Shown: positions 15,473-20,914 of the stretch, in pieces
Layout of the letters: each line of letters opens with the position of its first letter
Position numbering within the stretch: the first letter of the stretch is position 1
Assembly (NCBI GenBank): GCA_903831335.1
Contig: CAIKXH010000015.1
Location: 1-20,914 of the forward strand
Origin: Candidatus Uhrbacteria bacterium
Lineage (GTDB): Bacteria > Patescibacteriota > Patescibacteriia > UBA9934 > GWF2-40-263
Reading direction: 5' to 3'
Length of the DNA: 20,914 bases
Program-made: the position numbers and the translations under genes
Notes under the pieces: model-generated
Database searches by the model: none
The model's input: the letters and a program-made list of their open reading frames with translations, nothing else
What the model was told of the DNA's origin: nothing

Positions 15473-16939
15473 ATGTCTATTCTTTTTTCCATTTTGCTAT
15501 TTGCTGCGGCAAGCGCCTACATTGCGCGTACAGAAAAACAGATACGCATATCCGCACTTGTTTTTGCACTCGTTGGGGGTGGTGCCATTCTTTTGACTGC
15601 TATTGCATCTCTTTTTGGGTATTCCATTCTTGCTGTTTCTGGTTGGCTTAAAGCAGATCTATATTCGTGGTTCATGGTAGCGCTTGTTGCGTTTACATAT
15701 ATAACAGCAACCATTGTAAGTGTCCGTTACACAGGTGAAGAAACAAGAGAAAAATTGATGACGATTGACATGGTTCGTATCTATTTTTTCTCCATACCGC
15801 TCTTTATTCTTTCCATGATTCTTGCTGTCTTTGCGGATCATCTTGCTGTCCTTTGGATTGGGCTTGAAGGAACAACCCTTACAACAACTCTTCTTGTTGC
15901 ATTGTATAGAAAGGATGCGTCTATTGAAGCTGCCTGGAAATTTATCATGCTTTGTTCTATCGGAATTGGACTCGGGATGATTGGAATGCTCATGTTTGTT
16001 CATGCTGGAATAGAATCAGGGCTTGATGTCTTCGAGTCGTTCTCATTGTCGACGTTACGTGAACACGCAAACATTCTTTCCGTATCAACAGCAAAACTCG
16101 CATTCGTTTTAATTTTAGTCGGTCTCGGAACAAAAGTAGGATTTGTTCCGATGCACACATGGCTTCCTGATGCTCACAGTAAAACTCCATCACCAATCAG
16201 CGCTCTTTTGTCTGGTGTCTTATTGAACGTTGCTTTTTATGCAGTGCTTCGATTCAAAACAACCACAGATCTTGTTATTGGAAATGCGTCCTGGACAAAT
16301 AATTTGATGATCGGTTTTGGGTTATTGTCCGTTGTGACAGCGGCATTATTTCTTCTTCAACAAAGAAATTACAAACGAATGCTTGCTTATTCGAGCGTAG
16401 AACACATGGGGCTTATGGGATTTGCTTCAGGACTTGGTCCTGTCGGAGTTCTTGCTCTCACGATTCATGCTGTTTTTCACACATTTACAAAATCCGCTTT
16501 ATTCTTCTTATCGGGTGAAATCTTGCTTTCTCAAAAAACAACGAAGATTGCGGGCATTAAGAATTTAATGAAGGTATTACCGATTACTTCATGTCTATTT
16601 TTGCTTGGAATTCTAGCAATTATTGCTGTGCCTCCATCTGGTTTGTTTACAAGTGAATTTATGATTGTTGGGGCAGGATTGCAGTTTTACAAATGGCCAA
16701 CGATCGTTCTTCTTGTTTCTTTGTCTGTCATTGCGTTTAGTATGCTGAAGAGCACTACTTCCATGCTTTACACAAAAGAGGAGGACTCAAAGATGTCTGA
16801 GGTGATTATTCACAAAGAACGTTGGACGCTTACCCACGGAGTTGCAATTGTTCAATTATGTTTGATTTTTCTGTTCGGTCTTCTCATTATGACAACACCT
16901 GTGATGGAGTTTTTCACAGCTATTTCAAAATCGATTTAA
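15473..16939 (+). CDS. hyfF: HyfF-like antiporter-type membrane subunit
   Basis: 488 residues with about 14 membrane segments, a second NuoL/M/N-type subunit. Visible functional residues are Glu132 in WIGLEGTTLT, Lys221 in LGTKVGFVPMH, His228 and His235 in LPDAHSKTPS. In the segment where HyfB has SGVMLK, HyfF has SGVLLN (Asn252), so the two antiporter-like subunits differ at that lysine. The C-terminus lacks the long lateral helix of NuoL. The operon thus encodes two antiporter-like subunits rather than three (no HyfD). Confidence 0.94.
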   Translation: MSILFSILLFAAASAYIARTEKQIRISALVFALVGGGAILLTAIASLFGYSILAVSGWLKADLYSWFMVALVAFTYITATIVSVRYTGEETREKLMTIDMVRIYFFSIPLFILSMILAVFADHLAVLWIGLEGTTLTTTLLVALYRKDASIEAAWKFIMLCSIGIGLGMIGMLMFVHAGIESGLDVFESFSLSTLREHANILSVSTAKLAFVLILVGLGTKVGFVPMHTWLPDAHSKTPSPISALLSGVLLNVAFYAVLRFKTTTDLVIGNASWTNNLMIGFGLLSVVTAALFLLQQRNYKRMLAYSSVEHMGLMGFASGLGPVGVLALTIHAVFHTFTKSALFFLSGEILLSQKTTKIAGIKNLMKVLPITSCLFLLGILAIIAVPPSGLFTSEFMIVGAGLQFYKWPTIVLLVSLSVIAFSMLKSTTSMLYTKEEDSKMSEVIIHKERWTLTHGVAIVQLCLIFLFGLLIMTTPVMEFFTAISKSI

Positions 16940-16940
16940 T

Positions 16941-18497
16941 ATGAATGCGCAACAAATCCTTCAAAATGTCCAGCTGTCCGGAGAATCCCGTGGGAATCTT
17001 GCGGTTGCTCAAACAATCGACAAGCAAGAGTTCACGCGTCTCTGTGAGCGTCTTGTTGCCGAGTTTCAATTACCGCTGTCATTGTTTTATGCCACCGATA
17101 AGCGCTCTGAAGGGCATGGTTTTGGCATACACGCTCTTTTTAGTGTGGATGCAACACATGAATGGATTTTGATTTCAGCGCATTTGCCAGAATCAGATCC
17201 ACGCTATGAATCTTTAACCAAATCTGTCATGGCAGCGCATTGGTATGAACGTTATGCCATGGATATGTTTGGTATTATTGCGGAAGGTCATCCAGATTTC
17301 CGTCGTCTGGTTCATCATGAGAACGTTCCGCTTCATACGCACCCACTCAGAAAAGATTTTGCTTGGAATACAAAAATGGAACACGCAAATGAACCGTATC
17401 CAATGCATCATATTAAAGGTGAGGGGATCTATGAAATTCCTGTGGGTCCAATTCACGCAGGAATCATTGAACCAGGACATTTCAGATTCAATGTGGCCGG
17501 AGAGCGTATTATCACTCTTGAAGGGAAGTTGTTTTTCACACACAAGGGGGTAGAAAAACTCCTTGAGGGAAAGACAATCACAGAAGCCATGCCATTTATT
17601 GAGGGCGTCTCTGGTGATATGGCAGCTTCCCACGCACTTGCTTACGTGCAAGCTGTTGAAGATCTCGCAAAAACAAACGTTCCACAACGAGCAAAGGAGT
17701 TGCGAACCCTCATTGCGGAACTTGAACGTATCACCATGCATACGCACGATATTGCGAATATGGCCGGAATGGGAACAGGATTTACGGTTATGGCTGCTCA
17801 CGGATTCCGTATCAAGGAAAAAATGATGCGATTGTCTGAGCGTGTGTTCGGAAATCGTTTTTGGAAAGGATTTGTTGTTCCGGGTGGAGTAGGGAAAGCA
17901 TTGTCGAAAGATCAACTTTCTGATATTGCAAAAACAACCAAAGAAGTTGTTGATGAAATGCAAGATCTTTATAACCTCGGTCGTCATTCAGATGGCTTGC
18001 GAGAACGATTAGAAACAACAGGATTGCTGACAAAAGAGGTTGCTGTTGCATACGGCGCCCTTGGGCTTCCGGCGCGTGCCTCAGGAATAGACAGGGATGT
18101 TCGACGTGATCATCCGTATGCGGCTTATGCAGAACTTAAACCAGAAATTCAGGTTCTGAGTAAGGGGGATGTTTACGCAAGATGGAAACTTCGCGCGCTT
18201 GAGATGGTAGAATCTTTAAAACTCGTCGAAACTGTCTGTGGCGCAAAAAATGAAGGTCCTATTTCTGCTGAAGTAAATATAAAGGAAGGAATGGGAATTG
18301 GGGCTGTTGAATCATGGAGAGGTGAATCCCTTTGTGTGGTCTATGTAAAAGACGGTGTTATTGATCGCTGTGTTGTTCGTGATCCGTCGTTTTGCAACTG
18401 GGCTCTATTTGGTGAAATTGGGCCAGGAAACATCGTCCCGGACTTTCCGCTTTGTAACAAGTCATTGAACCTCAGTTATTCTGGAACCGATCTGTAA
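16941..18497 (+). CDS. hyfG: HyfG-like large subunit (NuoC-NuoD fusion) without [NiFe] ligands
   Basis: 518 residues. Residues about 1-145 are NuoC-like (WYERYAMDMFGIIAEGHPDF, then HPLRKDF); about 160-518 are NuoD/large-subunit-like (PVGPIHAGIIEPGHFRFNV, FTHKGVEKLLEG). Group-4 hydrogenases bind [NiFe] with R-x-C-G-x-C near the middle and D-P-C-x-x-C near the C-terminus. Here the first reads GVSGDMAASHALAY: Ser224 and Met227 replace both Cys, and the preceding Arg is Gly222. The second reads NLSYSGTDL: Ser512 and Gly515 replace both Cys, and the protein ends there without the C-terminal extension that maturation proteases remove. It cannot hold a normal [NiFe] site. The rest of the subunit is well conserved, which argues against decay. 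The described Ehr (energy-converting hydrogenase-related) proteins share the missing ligands. Last gene of the operon. Confidence 0.93.
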   Translation: MNAQQILQNVQLSGESRGNLAVAQTIDKQEFTRLCERLVAEFQLPLSLFYATDKRSEGHGFGIHALFSVDATHEWILISAHLPESDPRYESLTKSVMAAHWYERYAMDMFGIIAEGHPDFRRLVHHENVPLHTHPLRKDFAWNTKMEHANEPYPMHHIKGEGIYEIPVGPIHAGIIEPGHFRFNVAGERIITLEGKLFFTHKGVEKLLEGKTITEAMPFIEGVSGDMAASHALAYVQAVEDLAKTNVPQRAKELRTLIAELERITMHTHDIANMAGMGTGFTVMAAHGFRIKEKMMRLSERVFGNRFWKGFVVPGGVGKALSKDQLSDIAKTTKEVVDEMQDLYNLGRHSDGLRERLETTGLLTKEVAVAYGALGLPARASGIDRDVRRDHPYAAYAELKPEIQVLSKGDVYARWKLRALEMVESLKLVETVCGAKNEGPISAEVNIKEGMGIGAVESWRGESLCVVYVKDGVIDRCVVRDPSFCNWALFGEIGPGNIVPDFPLCNKSLNLSYSGTDL

Positions 18498-18526
18498 AAA
18501 GCACCAAAGGAGACAAAAGCACCAAA
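18497..18526 (+). repeat. 12-bp direct repeat after hyfG
   Basis: AAAAGCACCAAA occurs at 18497-18508 and again at 18515-18526, an 18-bp period, directly after the hyfG stop codon. Confidence 0.8.
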
Positions 18527-18545
18527 TTCCAAAAAGAAAATATAT

Positions 18546-18582
18546 AATCCCGATTTCCAATTTTGGAATTTGGGATTTTTTC
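18546..18582 (+). terminator. Intrinsic terminator of the complex-I-like operon
   Basis: A 14-bp stem with one mismatch and one G-T pair (AATCCC...TTCCA with TGGAA...GGGATT, 18546-18577) closes an ATTT loop and runs into a T-tract. Confidence 0.85.
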
Positions 18583-18631
18583 TTTTGAAATTTTATGTCT
18601 TTCGGCGGTATACCCAACTTCCAATTTCTTC

Positions 18632-18640
18632 TGCTACAAT
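18632..18640 (+). promoter_or_regulatory. Extended -10 promoter of the helicase gene
   Basis: TGCTACAAT is an extended -10 element (TG-N-TACAAT, 5 of 6 matches to TATAAT). It ends nine bases before the ATG at 18650, so transcription would start at or within about three bases of the start codon. An alternative TTGAAA-18-TATACC pair lies at 18585-18614. Confidence 0.5.
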
Positions 18641-18649
18641 ACCGTCACT

Positions 18650-20914
18650 ATGAACCTGCTTGAAGACCTCAATCCAGAGCAAATATCTGCCGTGACACAC
18701 ACAACAGGTCCTCTTATGATTGTTGCAGGGGCGGGGACTGGGAAAACAACCGTTGTGACTCGCAGAATCGCCTGGCTTATTGAACAAGGCCTTGCAAAGC
18801 CTGAGCAGATTTTATCGCTTACCTTTACAGATAAGGCGGCGGGAGAAATGGAAGAACGTGTAGACATGCTTTTACCTTACGGTTATGTCGATTTGCAGAT
18901 CTCAACCTTCCACGCATTTTGTGAACGGTTGCTCAGAGAATATGGAGCAGAAATGGGTCTTGCGAGAGACTTTAAACTCTTAGCAGAATTGGATACGTGG
19001 TTATTGATACGGCAACATTTCGACAAATTCGAACTCGACTATTATCGCCCACTCGGAAATCCGACAAAGTTTTTAAAAGGATTCCTGACACATTTCTCGA
19101 GACTAAAGGATCAAGCCATTGAACCAGAAACGTATCTAGCGTTTGTGGAAAAGTTCGTGTTCGACAATGACTCGAAGCTCACGGCAGATGAGATCGAAAC
19201 AGAAAAGAAGCGGATGCTTGAACTTGCGCGTGCGTATCAGACTTACCAATCTATTCTTCAGGAACATGACGCATTAGATTTTGGTGATCTCATCTCTTAT
19301 GCAGTGAAATTATTGCGTGAGCGACCGAGAATTTTGAAATTGGTGCGTGACAAGTTTCGTTTCGTGCTCGTCGACGAGTTTCAAGATACAAACCACGCAC
19401 AATATGAACTCGTGAAGTTAATTGCGGCTCCAACGAACAACTTAACAATCGTTGGAGATGATGATCAATCCATCTATCATTTTCGGGGGGCATCTCTTGA
19501 AAACATTCTTCGGTTTGAAACAGATTTTCCTTCTACCGCACGAGTTGTTCTTACAAGGAATTATCGCTCATCACAATCGATTTTGGATCATGCACATACA
19601 TTTATTCAGATGAATAATCCACACCGTCTTGAGTCGAAGTCGAATGGACTCACGAAACGTTTGATTGCACATTCTGAGAAAGAGGGAACCATCGAACATA
19701 TTCATGCGGAAACACTGGAGGATGAGGTTTTGTCCGTCGTAAATAAAATGATTCATCTAAAAGAGCAGGATGTAGAGTTGGACTGGAATGATTTTGCGAT
19801 TCTCGTTCGCTCAAACAGTGCGGGCGATGATTTTGCGGACGCATTTGAACGTCACGGAATTCCATTTCAATTTCTTGCGCTCTCGGGTCTGTACACAAAA
19901 CCAGTTATCCTCGACCTGCTCGCGTTCATACGCGTAATCGATCATCCATTCGACAGCCCAAGCTTCTATCGTATTTTGACGTCCCCAATGTACGGAATCG
20001 ATGCTAGGACGATTGCAGAATTGAATCTTCTTGCTCAGAAAAAAGGAAAATCGCTCTTTGAGGCAACAGAGGCATCAGGATCGATTGAAACCATTTCTGC
20101 AGAGATTCAGCAAAAACTAAGCGCAATTATAACAGGACTCACAACTCTCAGGGCTGATTTGCAAGGAAAGGCTGCAACAGAGTGTTTTAAACAGATTGTC
20201 AGAAAAATTGGTTATATCGAGTATCTGAATGGGAGGCCAGAGGTGGAGAAAATGGAGTCATTCCGCTATCTCAACCAATTTCTAGAGCGAGTGAAATCCT
20301 TTGAAACAAGAAACGATCAAAAGAATTTGCATGCGTTTCTTTTAGAGTTTGCGAATGAGCGAGAGGCTGGAGAAGAAGGTTCATTATCTGTCGATTTTGA
20401 ATCTGGTCCTGAGCTTGTGCGTATCATGACGGTTCATGCGTCGAAGGGTCTCGAATTCAAACATGTCTTCATTGTAAATCTCGTTGACAGGCGTTTTCCT
20501 GCTCAGGCACGAGGAGAAACAATTCCTATTCCAGATGGCTTGTTTTCGACGTTGATCGAACACGAGGATGCTCATCTTCATGAAGAGCGCCGGTTGTTTT
20601 ATGTTGCAATGACACGTGCAAAGGAAGGTTTATATTTTACCTCTGCAGATGATTACGGAGGGGCAAGAGCCCGTAAACTTTCAAGGTTTTTGCATGAGCT
20701 TGGTTATGAGAAACCAGATGGAAAAGACAGAACACTCGTTCATTTGTTTGATGAGGATCGTGGGGAGCAAGAGGAACATATTTCTCAAACAGAAATTTCC
20801 ATTCCAATTCCAAAACAATTCTCCTTCACACAACTTGCAGCTTTTAACATGGATAGAATCGACTATACGATTCCAATCAACAGTATTGAAAAATGGAAGT
20901 TAGTCAATGAAACA
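18650..20914 (+). CDS. uvrD: UvrD/PcrA-type superfamily 1 DNA helicase, 3' end outside window
   Basis: 755 residues are visible and the frame is still open at the window edge. All SF1A helicase motifs are present: Walker A AGAGTGKT (26-33), motif Ia LTFTDKAAGEMEERV (57-71), motif II VDEFQDT (241-247), motif III GDDDQSIYHFRGA (269-281), motif IV NYRSS (304-308), motif V (IMTVHASKGLEFKHVF) and motif VI (EERRLFYVAMTRA). It unwinds DNA 3'-5' with ATP, in repair or recombination. Near residue 725 FSFTQLAAFN appears, resembling the start of the PD-(D/E)xK nuclease domains fused to some UvrD/AddA-like helicases, but the cysteine usually next to it is missing and the rest lies outside. The start follows an extended -10 box almost directly, so the mRNA may be leaderless. 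UvrD-family call certain; PcrA, AddA-like or other subtype not. Confidence 0.93.
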   Translation, partial: MNLLEDLNPEQISAVTHTTGPLMIVAGAGTGKTTVVTRRIAWLIEQGLAKPEQILSLTFTDKAAGEMEERVDMLLPYGYVDLQISTFHAFCERLLREYGAEMGLARDFKLLAELDTWLLIRQHFDKFELDYYRPLGNPTKFLKGFLTHFSRLKDQAIEPETYLAFVEKFVFDNDSKLTADEIETEKKRMLELARAYQTYQSILQEHDALDFGDLISYAVKLLRERPRILKLVRDKFRFVLVDEFQDTNHAQYELVKLIAAPTNNLTIVGDDDQSIYHFRGASLENILRFETDFPSTARVVLTRNYRSSQSILDHAHTFIQMNNPHRLESKSNGLTKRLIAHSEKEGTIEHIHAETLEDEVLSVVNKMIHLKEQDVELDWNDFAILVRSNSAGDDFADAFERHGIPFQFLALSGLYTKPVILDLLAFIRVIDHPFDSPSFYRILTSPMYGIDARTIAELNLLAQKKGKSLFEATEASGSIETISAEIQQKLSAIITGLTTLRADLQGKAATECFKQIVRKIGYIEYLNGRPEVEKMESFRYLNQFLERVKSFETRNDQKNLHAFLLEFANEREAGEEGSLSVDFESGPELVRIMTVHASKGLEFKHVFIVNLVDRRFPAQARGETIPIPDGLFSTLIEHEDAHLHEERRLFYVAMTRAKEGLYFTSADDYGGARARKLSRFLHELGYEKPDGKDRTLVHLFDEDRGEQEEHISQTEISIPIPKQFSFTQLAAFNMDRIDYTIPINSIEKWKLVNET

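Noticed and set aside
17214..17987. A 257-codon minus-strand open frame inside hyfG
   Set aside because: It is antisense to a clearly conserved coding region; the product is Cys/His/Phe-rich without any recognisable motif.
11381..18497. Calling the operon a functional hydrogenase-4, formate hydrogenlyase or complex I
   Set aside because: The [NiFe] ligands and three of four N2 ligands are replaced, and no ferredoxin, formate dehydrogenase or NADH-binding subunit is present.

Overview
The window looks like chromosome from a bacterium of the Candidate Phyla Radiation (Patescibacteria), probably a Parcubacteria-type lineage. This placement is inference. It rests on compact operons, a very short AtpH, core genes that lack Shine-Dalgarno sequences, large orphan proteins, and a standard code in which TGA is a stop. 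There are no rRNA or marker genes here to fix the taxonomy.

Layout. (1) 1-195: 3' end of a TatD-family nuclease, then back-to-back terminators. (2) 248-3675: two divergently transcribed orphan genes. One encodes a 549-residue protein with three 88-residue tandem repeats and a diverged N-terminal copy; the other a 516-residue protein with an acidic/basic tail. Both have near-consensus promoters, strong AGGAGG ribosome-binding sites, their own terminators and visibly higher G+C than the rest. (3) 3759-10487: a complete F1Fo ATP synthase operon, atpI-B-E-F-H-A-G-D-C. The c subunit has no sodium-binding signature, so it is predicted to be proton-coupled. (4) 10633-11274: a monocistronic beta-carbonic-anhydrase-like gene with its own promoter, leader hairpin, ribosome-binding site and terminator. 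(5) 11381-18497: a six-gene, tightly coupled operon for a group-4-hydrogenase / complex-I-like membrane complex, in the order small subunit (HyfI/NuoB-like), HyfB, HyfC, HyfE, HyfF, large subunit (HyfG, NuoC-NuoD fusion). (6) 18650-end: a UvrD/PcrA-type helicase, cut by the window edge.

The main finding is region 5. The ion-translocating membrane subunits keep their family charges and motifs, but the redox centres are gone. The large subunit has lost all four cysteines that bind [NiFe]. The small subunit has lost three of the four cysteines that bind the proximal [4Fe-4S] cluster. No ferredoxin-like subunit is encoded in the operon. The large-subunit loss is like the described energy-converting-hydrogenase-related (Ehr) complexes. 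The loss of the small-subunit cluster ligands and of every iron-sulfur subunit suggests a non-redox ion-translocating machine. Its position beside a proton-type ATP synthase suggests that the two share the membrane potential. The carbonic-anhydrase-like gene between them invites a speculative link to CO2/bicarbonate or pH balance.
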